Origin: an uncultured Megasphaera sp.
GTDB lineage: Bacteria > Bacillota > Negativicutes > Veillonellales > Megasphaeraceae
Direction of reading: 5' to 3'
DNA length: 64,000 bases
Assembly (NCBI RefSeq): GCF_900539295.1
Contig: NZ_UQBH01000008.1
Coordinates: 27,312-91,311 of the forward strand
Each line of letters starts with the position of its first letter. The first letter of the stretch is position 1. Below the pieces are notes generated by a model. That model worked only from the letters and a program-made list of their open reading frames with translations. It made no database searches and was not told where the DNA came from. The translations under genes were made by a program, and so were the position numbers. Shown here piece after piece: positions 17,085 to 25,632 of the stretch.

Positions 17085-17112
17085 AAAAAAGGCCGTCATG
17101 CAGATGACGGCC
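17085..17112 (-). terminator. Terminator stem of the SAM-I riboswitch
   Basis: Reverse strand: GGCCGTCAT (17112-17104), 4-nt loop, ATGACGGCC (17099-17091), then six U (17090-17085). It lies between the aptamer and the metN ribosome site and is the off-state expression platform. Confidence 0.88.
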
Positions 17113-17129
17113 GTCAATACGGAGTTACT

Positions 17130-17224
17130 TCATCTGTCGGAATGTTCCGGTGGACTTGGCACCTTCCCGAATGGGGGTTGCCGCAGCGTCATCGGGCCAG
17201 TCCCTCAGCTGCTCTGGATGAAAG
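17130..17224 (-). promoter_or_regulatory. SAM-I (S-box) riboswitch aptamer controlling metNI
   Basis: Read on the reverse strand, the conserved core appears in order. It starts with CCAGAGCAGCTGAGGGACTG (P1/P2 and kink-turn), then GCCCGATGACGC and GGCAACC. GGTGCCAAGTCC follows, and the closing GACAGATGAA ends it. This matches the SAM-I consensus closely. High SAM should stabilise P1 and let the terminator at 17085-17112 form, shutting off methionine uptake. Confidence 0.95.
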
Positions 17225-17284
17225 GTATATCGTTTGTTGCAACTTATAATAGCACGGCTTTTTGCCGTTGTCAATAAGTAATCT

Positions 17285-18517
17285 TTACTCGGCCCAGTTT
17301 CCGTTAGTGAATACCGGAACGACAGTGCCGTCTTTTTTTAGGCCTGTAATGGTAAGGTCCTTCGAGCCGACCATGAAGTCGACGTGAATCATGGAGTCGT
17401 TGAGACCGGCTTTAGAAAGGCCTTCTTTGTCGAGTTCCGTGCCGCCTTCAAGGCAGGTCGGGTACGACGCGCCCAGGGCTAAATGGCAGGAGGCATTTTC
17501 ATCGAATAAGGTTTCGTAGAATAAGATGCCCGACAGGGAAATGGGCGACGCGTAGGGGATGAGGGCAACTTCGCCGAGGCGGCCGGCTCCTTCATCGACG
17601 GCGACGAGTTTCTGTAAGACATCTTCGCCGATTTCGGCAGCGGCGTCGACGACTTTACCGTCCTTAAAGGTCAGGCGGAAGCGGTCGATGGTATTGCCGT
17701 TGTAAACGAGGGGCCGCGTGCTGTACACCGTGCCGTTGACGGCGTCGGCTTTCGGCGCCGAATAGATTTCTTCCGTCGGTACGTTGGCGTTGAATAAGAT
17801 GCCCGTTTCCGTTTTTTCCATGCCGCCCTGCCAAATATGGTTATCCGGAAGGCCGACGGTGAGGTCCGTTCCCAGGCTGTTGGTGTAGTGGAGGCTGGTG
17901 AAGTGCTGGTTGGTCATCCACGTCCGGCGGTTTTTGAGATTCGAGAGGTGTTCGTCCCAGTCGGCCAAGGGGGCTTTTCCGTCGGCTCGGGACGATTGGA
18001 GAATCTGATTCCACAGGGCGTTATAGGCCTTGTCTGCGTCAAGATCAGGATATAGGAGCTTGGCCCAAACGGCACTCGGTACAGCGGCGACGAGCCACGT
18101 CGTCTTGGAGGCCATCATGCCGTCGATATATTCTTTTAAGGCGGCGTTGTGGGCCTTTTGCTGGGCGAAGATCTTCTTCGTATCGATGCCGCTCAGGAGT
18201 TTGGGATTGGCCGAAATGAGACTGAGGAAGGCGGCTTTTTTATGGTAGTAATGGAGGCTGAAGTCGCGGCGCCAGTCCGGCAGGGACTCGAAGGACGACA
18301 GGTCTTCGTGTTCGTAGCGAAGGCGGGTCATGTCGTCCGAGCGCCAGTTGGCGACGACTTCCGAGGCTCCGGCCGCATAGGCTTCCTTTGTCAGCAAGGT
18401 GACGAAGTCGTGGGCTTCGACGGGGGCATTGATGACTAAGGTCTGCCCTTTCTGTATATTGAGGCCTTTTTGCAGTAAGACCTTGGCATAGGCCGTTAAT
18501 TGTGTCGTAGTTGGCAT
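17285..18517 (-). CDS. Aminopeptidase, M29 family
   Basis: 410-residue metalloaminopeptidase of the thermophilic aminopeptidase T / AmpS / PepS family. The N-terminus (YAKVLLQKGLNIQKGQTLVINAPVEAHDFV) is typical. Metal ligands are expected in the C-terminal half: RLGEVALIPYASPIS, LFYETLFDENASCHLALGASYP and DSMIHVDFMVGSKDLTITG carry the conserved Glu, His and Asp. I chose ATG 18517 with AAGGAG 9 bases upstream; a TTG three codons earlier is less likely. It lies close after the MATE gene and probably shares its transcript. It removes N-terminal residues from peptides in the cytosol. Confidence 0.93.
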   Translation of the reverse strand: MPTTTQLTAYAKVLLQKGLNIQKGQTLVINAPVEAHDFVTLLTKEAYAAGASEVVANWRSDDMTRLRYEHEDLSSFESLPDWRRDFSLHYYHKKAAFLSLISANPKLLSGIDTKKIFAQQKAHNAALKEYIDGMMASKTTWLVAAVPSAVWAKLLYPDLDADKAYNALWNQILQSSRADGKAPLADWDEHLSNLKNRRTWMTNQHFTSLHYTNSLGTDLTVGLPDNHIWQGGMEKTETGILFNANVPTEEIYSAPKADAVNGTVYSTRPLVYNGNTIDRFRLTFKDGKVVDAAAEIGEDVLQKLVAVDEGAGRLGEVALIPYASPISLSGILFYETLFDENASCHLALGASYPTCLEGGTELDKEGLSKAGLNDSMIHVDFMVGSKDLTITGLKKDGTVVPVFTNGNWAE

Positions 18518-18541
18518 ATGAATCAACTCCTTATAGATGTA

Positions 18542-19876
18542 TTATAGACGCCAGGCGGTATGTTTCCACAGGCGCCAGTTGAGGGCGGCGGCGTTGATGG
18601 CCAGGCTGATGATCAGGCTGAGCCAGTAGCCGTACGGGCCGTAGGGCGTGAGATGGGCCATGGCGTAGCCCATGGGGATACTGATGAACCAGTAGGTGAT
18701 GAAGGCTACGTAGGTGATGATGCGCACGTCTTTATAGCCGCGCAGGATGCCTTGGACCGGCGTCCCCATGGCATCGCAGAAGGCGAAGGCTACGGCGCAT
18801 AAGATGAAGCTGCGCAGGGCCCAGAGGGTATCCTTATCGGTCGTGAACAAGGCGGCAATGTCGTCGACGAAGACGTAGGTGAAGAGGGTGACGCCGACGG
18901 CGATGATGAGGGCCGTGAGCTGACAGAGGACGGCATACTGCCGGGCACCGTGGTAATTTTTAGCACCGACTTCATAGCCGATGACGATAGTCGCTGCCAG
19001 GCTGATGCTCCAGGGAATGGTATAGGTCAACGTCGTGAAGCTGATAGCAGCCTGGTTGGCGGCCAGATATAAGGTGCCGAATTCGGTCATCAACAGGCCG
19101 ACGATGGAAAAGAGGCTGGTCTCACAGAAGACGGCGATGAAAATGGGAATGCCGAGTTCCAATTGATGGTAGGCGTGATGCCAGCTGAAGGGCCTCAGGT
19201 GCTTCCACAGACCGTATGAGCGAAAGGGTTCCATAAAGGTCAGGACGGCGACGAAGAGGAGAAAAGAAATCCATGACGCAATGGTGATGGCATAGCCCGT
19301 TCCGATGCCGCCCATGGCCGGAATGGGACCGGCGCCGAAGATGAGAAGCCGGAAAAGAATGATCGTGAGAACCAAATTGGTCATGAGTATGGCCATCGAT
19401 ACCTGGGTCTTGCCGTGGGCGTCGACGACGTAGCGCATCGTCGCTTGGAGACAGATGGGAACGAGTCCTAAGGCCAGGGCCTTGAGGTATTCCCAGGCAA
19501 TATAGTGAACCTTGGGCTCAAGGGTCAGAAAGTCGAGGAAGGGCGGCAGCAGGAGATAGCCTGCCAGGAAGATGAAGGCCGTAAAGGCCAAGCTCAGGTA
19601 GAGACTCTGCATGATGTAGATGGGAATCTCTTCCGTCTTCTTGGCGCCCCTTAGCTGGGCGATGATCGGCGAGATGCCGAAGAAGATGCCGCACAGGCCA
19701 GCAAAGACGGGAATCCAGACGTTGACGGCGACGGCGACGCCGGCCAAATCGACGGTACCGGCGCGGCCGCTGAAAATGGAGCTGAAGACCGACGTGCCGA
19801 CTTGGGCCATCTGGGTCAGGAGCAGGGGAAAGAATAAGGTCAGGAAATGACGCCATTGGTGAAGCTGGGGGAACAT
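18542..19876 (-). CDS. MATE-family multidrug/cation antiporter
   Basis: 444-residue inner-membrane protein with about twelve hydrophobic segments in two halves. FFPLLLTQMAQVGTSVFSSIFSGRAGTVDLAGVAVAVNVWIPV and FGISPIIAQLRGAKKTEEI form the first MatE domain. A second repeat follows, with AANQAAISFTTLTYTIPWSISLAATIVIGYEVGAKNYHGAR. A NorM-like drug:Na+ or drug:H+ antiporter is the usual role; the substrate is unknown. AAGGAGG precedes the ATG. The rpsT terminator at 19895-19927 separates it from the upstream gene. Confidence 0.92.
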   Translation of the reverse strand: MFPQLHQWRHFLTLFFPLLLTQMAQVGTSVFSSIFSGRAGTVDLAGVAVAVNVWIPVFAGLCGIFFGISPIIAQLRGAKKTEEIPIYIMQSLYLSLAFTAFIFLAGYLLLPPFLDFLTLEPKVHYIAWEYLKALALGLVPICLQATMRYVVDAHGKTQVSMAILMTNLVLTIILFRLLIFGAGPIPAMGGIGTGYAITIASWISFLLFVAVLTFMEPFRSYGLWKHLRPFSWHHAYHQLELGIPIFIAVFCETSLFSIVGLLMTEFGTLYLAANQAAISFTTLTYTIPWSISLAATIVIGYEVGAKNYHGARQYAVLCQLTALIIAVGVTLFTYVFVDDIAALFTTDKDTLWALRSFILCAVAFAFCDAMGTPVQGILRGYKDVRIITYVAFITYWFISIPMGYAMAHLTPYGPYGYWLSLIISLAINAAALNWRLWKHTAWRL

Positions 19877-19894
19877 GAATACCTCCTTATACGA

Positions 19895-19927
19895 AAAAAG
19901 CGTTGCCCTTAAATGACAACGCTTTTT
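19895..19927 (-). terminator. Terminator of rpsT
   Basis: Stem AAAAAGCGTTG (19895-19905) with CAACGCTTTTT (19917-19927). Read on the reverse strand it ends in U5, 12 bases after the rpsT stop. Confidence 0.88.
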
Positions 19928-19939
19928 CTACAGTTCAAC

Positions 19940-20206
19940 TTATTTGCCCATCGCATTGACTTTGGAAGCCAAACGGGATTTTTTACGAGCTGCCGTATTT
20001 TTATGGAGAACGCCTTTACGTGCGGCGCTATCAATTACGCTGCTAGCTTTATCAAATGCCTGTTTTACAGCATCAGCGTCACCACCGAGGATAGCTTCGT
20101 TCGTACGGCGGATAGCGGTATGAACCGAAGATTTTACTCGAGAGTTAGCTGCATGACGAGCTGCGTCTTTTTCCATCGTTTTCATGTTGGATTTAATCTG
20201 CGGCAA
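19940..20206 (-). CDS. rpsT: Small ribosomal subunit protein bS20
   Basis: 88-residue basic helical protein binding 16S rRNA. The motif RVKSSVHTAIRRTNEAI, and the Lys/Arg-rich C-terminus AARKGVLHKNTAARKKSRL, are those of S20. The start is TTG at 20206. It gives MPQIKSNMKT, like the usual MPNIKSAIKR, and lies 8 bases after GGGAGG. A GTG three codons upstream falls inside that ribosome site. A rare TTG start in S20 fits its known translational autoregulation in E. coli (UUG start there). Confidence 0.95.
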   Translation of the reverse strand: MPQIKSNMKTMEKDAARHAANSRVKSSVHTAIRRTNEAILGGDADAVKQAFDKASSVIDSAARKGVLHKNTAARKKSRLASKVNAMGK

Positions 20207-20296
20207 TGGATTCACCTCCCTAATTTACAAGAACACTAGAAAAAATTTTACCATATGCCACAGAAAAAATCAATAGTTTTTTTGCAGGACATGCGA

Positions 20297-21262
20297 TTAG
20301 GCTTTACCTTCCGAACCGAGGACGGCTTTGATCTTATGCGCTACGATGTCGTGAACGAACTGACGGCCGTCGGTCAGGTACTGACGCGGGTCGAAGTGGT
20401 CCGGATGCTGAGCCATGTGCTGGCGGATGCCGGCAGTCAGGCCGAGACGGAGGTCGGAGTCGATGTTGATCTTGCAGACCGACAGGGAAGCAGCTTTGCG
20501 GAGCTGATCTTCAGGGATGCCGACAGCATCAGCCAGGTCGCCGCCGTTGGCATTGATGATTTTGACGTATTCCGGTACGACCGAGGAAGCACCGTGGAGT
20601 ACGATCGGGAAGCCAGGCAGGCGTTTGGAAACGTCTTCGAGGATGTCGAAGCGAAGCGTCGGCGGTACGAGAACGCCGTCTGCGTTGCGCGTGCACTGTT
20701 CCGGAGTGAATTTGAATGCGCCGTGGCTGGTGCCGATAGCGATAGCCAAGGAATCGACGCCCGTGCGGGATACGAATTCTTCGACTTCTTCCGGACGGGT
20801 GTAGTGAGCTTCTTCAGCCGAGACGTTGACATCGTCTTCGATGCCGGCCAGCTGACCGAGTTCGCCTTCGACGACGACGCCCTTGGAATGAGCGTATTCA
20901 ACGACTTTTTTCGTCAAAGCGATATTGTCTTCGAAAGAATGTTTGGAGCCGTCGATCATAACGGAGGTAAATCCGCTGTCGATGCAGTCTTTGCAGGTTT
21001 CAAAGTCAGCACCGTGGTCGAGGTGAAGGGCGATGGGGAGATCGTAATCTTCCAGGGCTGCGGCTACGAGATGTTTCAAGTACGACGGTTTCGCATATTT
21101 GCGGGCACCGGCCGAAGCCTGAAGGATGATCGGGGATTTCAATTCAGCAGCGGCTTCTGTAACGGCCTGGACGATTTCCATGTTGTTGATGTTGAATGCA
21201 CCGATGGCATAGTGGCCTTCATAGGCTTTTTTAAACATTTCTGTAGTTCCAATTAATGGCAT
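20297..21262 (-). CDS. fba: Fructose-bisphosphate aldolase, class II
   Basis: Cleaves fructose 1,6-bisphosphate into glyceraldehyde 3-phosphate and dihydroxyacetone phosphate. 321 residues. Zinc ligands are in ALHLDHGADFETCKDCIDSGFTSVMIDGS, VEGELGQLAG, GTSHGAFKF and VLHGASSV, with SVCKINIDSDLRLG at the phosphate site. ATG 21262 has AGGAGGAAT upstream. The preceding rluA-like gene ends 37 bases away. Long antisense frames across this gene are codon-bias shadows. Confidence 0.97.
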   Translation of the reverse strand: MPLIGTTEMFKKAYEGHYAIGAFNINNMEIVQAVTEAAAELKSPIILQASAGARKYAKPSYLKHLVAAALEDYDLPIALHLDHGADFETCKDCIDSGFTSVMIDGSKHSFEDNIALTKKVVEYAHSKGVVVEGELGQLAGIEDDVNVSAEEAHYTRPEEVEEFVSRTGVDSLAIAIGTSHGAFKFTPEQCTRNADGVLVPPTLRFDILEDVSKRLPGFPIVLHGASSVVPEYVKIINANGGDLADAVGIPEDQLRKAASLSVCKINIDSDLRLGLTAGIRQHMAQHPDHFDPRQYLTDGRQFVHDIVAHKIKAVLGSEGKA

Positions 21263-21298
21263 GTTTACATTCCTCCTACAAATACGTATATAATAGTT

Positions 21299-22180
21299 TT
21301 AGTGTATATAATTCCAGCCGGCCTGGCGGACGAGGGCGTCCATATCTTCAGGCAGCCGGGAATTAACGGTAATGAAGCGATGGGTCATGGGGTGGGTAAA
21401 CTGCAGACAGTAGGCATGGAGAGCCTGGCGCTGCATGAGGCGGCGGGAACCGCCGTAGAGGTCGTCCCCTAAGAGAGGATAGCCGAGATAACTGCTGTGA
21501 ACCCGAATCTGATGGGTCCGTCCGGTGTGTAAAAGGACCTGGAGCAGACTGTAGTCGTCGCCAGCGGCGAGACAGGTAAAATCAGAGTGGGCCGGCTTGC
21601 CGTCTTGGCGGACGCAGCGGGTAATGATGCTGTCGGGACATCTTCCGATAGGGGCGTGTACAGTTGTGACCCGCGCAGGGTATCGTCCCTGACAGAGTGC
21701 GAGGTACAAGCGCCTGTAACTGAGGTCCTGCTTGTCAAAGGCGTATTGAATTTGCGGCTCTTTGGCGACCATGCATAAGCCCGACGTGTTTTTATCCAGG
21801 CGGTGCATGGGATGGTACGAGCAGTGCTGACCGGTCCGCTCATAATGATAGGCCACGGCGTTGGCCAAGGTCCCGTCGCGGACGGACGATGTCGGATGCA
21901 TCAGGATGCCTGCCGGTTTATCGATGACCATGAGGTAATCGTCTTCGTAGACGATGCCGATAGGAATCTCCTGTGGGGCGAACTCGTTTTTGACGGGAAT
22001 GACGATGGAGACGACATCTCCTTCATGAACGAAGTCGCGCGTTTCAGCAGGCTGGCCGTTGATGGTACAGCTGCCGCTGTGTTTGATGCGGCGTCTTAAT
22101 GTGGATGAGACGCCGAAATGTTTCATCGCGCCGCCTACGGTCGTAGGCCGGTGCAGCGGACCGACTGTAAAATGAATCAT
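21299..22180 (-). CDS. RluA-family pseudouridine synthase
   Basis: 293-residue RNA modification enzyme. An S4-like N-terminal part (LRRRIKHSGSCTINGQPAETRDFVHEGDVVSIVI) is followed by the catalytic domain with YEDDYLMVIDKPAGILMHPT, the HRLDKNTSGLCMVAKE motif bearing the catalytic Asp, LHTGRTHQIRVHSSYLGYPLLGDDLYGG and a late LHAYCLQFTHPMT. The RluA/C/D target base (23S rRNA or tRNA) cannot be assigned. ATG 22180 is preferred: AGGGG lies 9 bases upstream, while an ATG two codons earlier is too close to it. Confidence 0.93.
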   Translation of the reverse strand: MIHFTVGPLHRPTTVGGAMKHFGVSSTLRRRIKHSGSCTINGQPAETRDFVHEGDVVSIVIPVKNEFAPQEIPIGIVYEDDYLMVIDKPAGILMHPTSSVRDGTLANAVAYHYERTGQHCSYHPMHRLDKNTSGLCMVAKEPQIQYAFDKQDLSYRRLYLALCQGRYPARVTTVHAPIGRCPDSIITRCVRQDGKPAHSDFTCLAAGDDYSLLQVLLHTGRTHQIRVHSSYLGYPLLGDDLYGGSRRLMQRQALHAYCLQFTHPMTHRFITVNSRLPEDMDALVRQAGWNYIH

Positions 22181-22347
22181 TGGCATATTCCCCTGTGTTG
22201 GCATTGTCTACCCTTATTATACCCAATAGAAATAAATAAATCCACATATTTCAGGAAAAGATGTGGGCTATATTTTAGCCCGCAAGCAAGGAAATATGCT
22301 GATTATGGAGAAAAGCGCGAAAAAAATGGCTGTTGCGAAAAGGAAAC

Positions 22348-22375
22348 TTGACGCTATGCGTCGAAATAGTATAAC
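22348..22375 (+). promoter_or_regulatory. Sigma-70 promoter upstream of dnaG
   Basis: TTGACG (22348-22353), 16-base spacer, TATAAC (22370-22375). It precedes dnaG-rpoD and leaves a leader of about 120 bases. Confidence 0.7.
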
Positions 22376-22504
22376 ATAGAAAGGCTATGTATCCGTTTTT
22401 GGCATTTACGCCAAAATGGTCTTTCAAAAAGAAGGAATTGGACAGGTTGATAGAGAATATATAAATACATCAGCTTATTATTGAAATGAAGCAGGTGATA
22501 GTGA

Positions 22505-24298
22505 GTGAAACGGTTTTCCAGCGAATTTATTGAACAGGTTCGCCAGGCGAATGACATCGTCAGCGTCATCTCGGATTATGTCTCGCTGAACCGGCGGGGC
22601 CGCAATTTTTGGGCCTGCTGTCCTTTTCATAATGAAAAGACGGCGTCCTTCAGCGTCACAGCCGATAAGGGATTTTTCTACTGCTTTGGCTGTCATGCCC
22701 ACGGCGATGTCTTTCAGTTTATCATGAAAAAAGAAAACCTTTCCTTTTCAGACGCCGTCGAACGGTTGGCCGAACGGGCCCATATAGCCCTGCCCGTCGT
22801 CGAACGGTCGGCTGAAGAAATAGCCCGCGATAAACTGCGGGACAGGCTCTATGAAATCAATGAAATGGCAGGGAATTTCTTCCACAACTGCCTGGTTAAG
22901 ACCCATTACGGCGAGCCGGGGCTGGCCTATTTCCATAAGCGTCATGTATCGGACGATACGATTGACGCCTTTAAGCTGGGCTTCGCACCGGACAGCTGGG
23001 ACAAGCTGACCGGCGCCTTTATGAAAAAGGGCGTCACCGGCAAAGAATTAGTCGCCCTGGGTCTGGCAAAAGAAAAAAACGGGCACTTTTACGACGCTTT
23101 CCGCGGCCGGGTCATGTTTCCCATCCGCGACGGCCGCAGCCGCATCGTCGGTTTCGGCGGCCGCGTCCTCGACGACAGCAAGCCCAAATACCTCAATTCA
23201 CCGGAAACGCCGATCTTCAACAAAAGACGGCTCCTCTTTGCCATGGATATAGCCCATAAGGCTATCTATGAAGAGGGGCGGGCCGTTCTGGTCGAAGGTT
23301 ATATGGACGTCATTTCGGCTCACAACCGGGGCATTCACAACGTCGTCGCATCCTTGGGGACATCCTTTACAGATGAACAGGCACGGCTCCTGCAGCGTCA
23401 GGCCAAAGAACTCGTCCTGGCTTACGATATGGACGGCGCCGGCCGTCAGGCAACGCAGCGGGCCATGACCATCGTCAGAGGCCTCGGCATGCACATCCGC
23501 ATCCTGTCCCTGCCCCAGGGCAAGGACCCCGATGAATACATCAATGCTGCCGGGCCGGAAAAATTCCGCGAAGCCGTCGTCGACGCCCCCAATGTGCTGG
23601 ACTACATGCTCCAGCGGGCCCTCTCCCTTTATGATGGGACGACCCTTGAAGGGAAGTCGTCCATTACGGCTATGGTCCTGCCCGTCGTGGCAGCCGTCGA
23701 CAACCGGGTCCTCTTAGAGGCTTTTTTGAAAAAGTTGGCCGGCCAGCTGCAAATCGGTGAAGACGCCGTTCGCAGTGAATTTAATAAATACGTCGCAGCC
23801 CATCCGGAGGCGGGACAACAGCAGGTCGTCATCTCGCCGTCCGTATCGAAGCACAACGCCGCTGCCCGCGGTACGGGATCGATGGCAGTCGCTGAAGAAA
23901 ACATCCTGCGCTTTCTTCTGGAAAAGCCCGCTGCCTGTGACCGCATTGCCGCCAAAGTGGATGCGTCGGTCTTTTCCGATGAACGGCGCCGCCGTATTTA
24001 TCAAATTATATTAGATACATATGCACACCAAGGGATGTACACACTACATGACATCCAGCAAAAATTAACTCCTGAGGAGGCCGAAGAAGTTGCACGAATT
24101 ATGGTTCTGCAAGATGTCCCGTTGGACGAAGCTGTCTTGATGGATTACGTCAAGCGATTTCGCCTGGCGGACTTGCAAAAACAGTACCTCGAACACAGCC
24201 GCCTGGCTGCCGGGTACAGCCGCACCGGCGATGCAAGATTGGCAGCTGAACTTGCCATCTGCAAAAAAATTAATGATGAAATGAAGCAATGGTCTTAA
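22505..24298 (+). CDS. dnaG: DNA primase
   Basis: Makes RNA primers for replication. 597 residues. The N-terminal CHC2 zinc finger is visible (CCPFHNEKTASFSVTADKGFFYCFGCHAHGD). The RNA polymerase core follows (FRGRVMFPIRDGRSRIVGFGGRVL, then the TOPRIM segment AVLVEGYMDVISAHNRGIHNVVASLGTSFTDEQ and LAYDMDGAGRQA). The C-terminal helicase-interaction region comes after about residue 440. It starts at GTG with only a weak ribosome site (AGGTGA), so translation may be modest. rpoD follows 24 bases later, the classic macromolecular synthesis arrangement. Confidence 0.96.
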   Translation: MKRFSSEFIEQVRQANDIVSVISDYVSLNRRGRNFWACCPFHNEKTASFSVTADKGFFYCFGCHAHGDVFQFIMKKENLSFSDAVERLAERAHIALPVVERSAEEIARDKLRDRLYEINEMAGNFFHNCLVKTHYGEPGLAYFHKRHVSDDTIDAFKLGFAPDSWDKLTGAFMKKGVTGKELVALGLAKEKNGHFYDAFRGRVMFPIRDGRSRIVGFGGRVLDDSKPKYLNSPETPIFNKRRLLFAMDIAHKAIYEEGRAVLVEGYMDVISAHNRGIHNVVASLGTSFTDEQARLLQRQAKELVLAYDMDGAGRQATQRAMTIVRGLGMHIRILSLPQGKDPDEYINAAGPEKFREAVVDAPNVLDYMLQRALSLYDGTTLEGKSSITAMVLPVVAAVDNRVLLEAFLKKLAGQLQIGEDAVRSEFNKYVAAHPEAGQQQVVISPSVSKHNAAARGTGSMAVAEENILRFLLEKPAACDRIAAKVDASVFSDERRRRIYQIILDTYAHQGMYTLHDIQQKLTPEEAEEVARIMVLQDVPLDEAVLMDYVKRFRLADLQKQYLEHSRLAAGYSRTGDARLAAELAICKKINDEMKQWS

Positions 24299-24322
24299 GG
24301 AGCAGAAAGGAGCCTGTACACC

Positions 24323-25576
24323 ATGGTGAATAATAACACGACAGACGATATGAACGAAACGAAGAAAACGACAAAAAAAGTGGTCCGCCGCAAGACGACG
24401 AAGAAAAAAGAAACGTCGACTAAGCCGAACCTGACGGAAAAAGAACGTCGGGAACTGGCCCTGCAGCATATCCAACAGCTCCTGCAGACAGGACAGAAGA
24501 AAGGCAGCCTGACTTATACGGAAATCATGAACCTCATGGAAGAAGACGACTTGACGCCGGACCAGATCGACAAGATGTATGAACTCTTTGCCGATAAGGG
24601 CATCGACATCATCGGCGAAGAAGACTCCATGCGCGATCGTGATGACATAGATGATGAAGATACCGAAAAAGTACCGGACCTGCACAACGTCGACCTCAGC
24701 GTGCCTGAAGGCATCAACATCGACGACCCGGTCCGCATGTACTTAAAAGAAATCGGCCGCGTGCCCCTCTTGTCGGCAACGGAAGAAATTACCCTGGCCA
24801 AGGCCATCGAACAAGGGAACGCTCCCGATGCGACGGAAGAAGACATCAAAGCCGGCACCATTGCCAAGAAGAAACTGACCGACGCCAACCTGCGTCTCGT
24901 CGTCAGCATTGCTAAGCGCTACGTCGGCCGGGGCATGCTCTTCCTGGACCTCATTCAGGAAGGCAACTTGGGCCTTCTCAAAGCCGTCGATAAATTCGAC
25001 TACAGTAAGGGCTATAAATTCAGTACTTATGCTACCTGGTGGATCCGCCAGGCCATTACCCGCGCCATTGCCGACCAAGCCCGGACGATCCGAATCCCGG
25101 TCCACATGGTTGAAACGATCAATAAATTGATCCGCATTTCCCGCCAGCTCCTTCAGGACAAGGGCCGCGAACCCCTTCCGGAAGAAATTGCCGAAAAGAT
25201 GGACATCCCCGTCGAACGGGTTCGGGAAATCATGAAGATTGCCCAGGAACCGGTTTCCCTGGAAACGCCGATCGGTGAAGAAGAAGATTCCCACTTAGGC
25301 GACTTCATCGAAGACTCGGAAGCCGTAGCTCCCGATGACGCTGCATCCTTCATCCTCCTAAAAGAACAGATCGAAGATGTATTCTCGTGTCTGACCGACC
25401 GCGAACGGAAGGTCCTCTACCTTCGCTTCGGCTTGAAAGACGGCCGGCCGCGGACTTTGGAAGAAGTAGGCCAGCACTTTAACGTCACCCGCGAACGAAT
25501 CCGTCAGATCGAAGGCAAGGCCTTGAGCAAGCTTCGCAACTGGGGTAAGCGGGAAAAAATCAAGGATTTCCTCTAA
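24323..25576 (+). CDS. rpoD: Primary sigma factor (sigma-70/sigma-A)
   Basis: Housekeeping sigma factor of RNA polymerase, 417 residues. A Lys/Thr-rich N-terminus and region 1.1 precede VRMYLKEIGRVPLLS (1.2). Then comes region 2, with NLRLVVSIAKRYVGRGMLFLDLIQEGNLGLLKAVDKFDYSKGYKFSTYATWWIRQAI (core binding, -10 melting). Region 3 (RIPVHMVETINKL) and region 4 (LTDRERKVLYLRFGL ... VTRERIRQIEGKALSKLR, -35 binding) follow. AAAGGAGCC lies upstream of the ATG. The order dnaG-rpoD is conserved widely in Firmicutes. Confidence 0.98.
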   Translation: MVNNNTTDDMNETKKTTKKVVRRKTTKKKETSTKPNLTEKERRELALQHIQQLLQTGQKKGSLTYTEIMNLMEEDDLTPDQIDKMYELFADKGIDIIGEEDSMRDRDDIDDEDTEKVPDLHNVDLSVPEGINIDDPVRMYLKEIGRVPLLSATEEITLAKAIEQGNAPDATEEDIKAGTIAKKKLTDANLRLVVSIAKRYVGRGMLFLDLIQEGNLGLLKAVDKFDYSKGYKFSTYATWWIRQAITRAIADQARTIRIPVHMVETINKLIRISRQLLQDKGREPLPEEIAEKMDIPVERVREIMKIAQEPVSLETPIGEEEDSHLGDFIEDSEAVAPDDAASFILLKEQIEDVFSCLTDRERKVLYLRFGLKDGRPRTLEEVGQHFNVTRERIRQIEGKALSKLRNWGKREKIKDFL

Positions 25577-25632
25577 GCCGCTTTATTCTATTTATATATG
25601 CTGTTGTTGTTCCATCCTGAGGAGGTAGATTC

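Noticed and set aside
17043..17117. 25-codon N-terminal extension of metN
   Set aside because: It would be read through the riboswitch terminator stem; the GTG at 17042 has a proper ribosome site and matches the family start.
20255..21256. 333-codon open frame antisense to fba
   Set aside because: It mirrors the codon bias of fba (GTC/GAC-rich codons give stop-free antisense frames) and its translation resembles no protein; fba is intact on the reverse strand.
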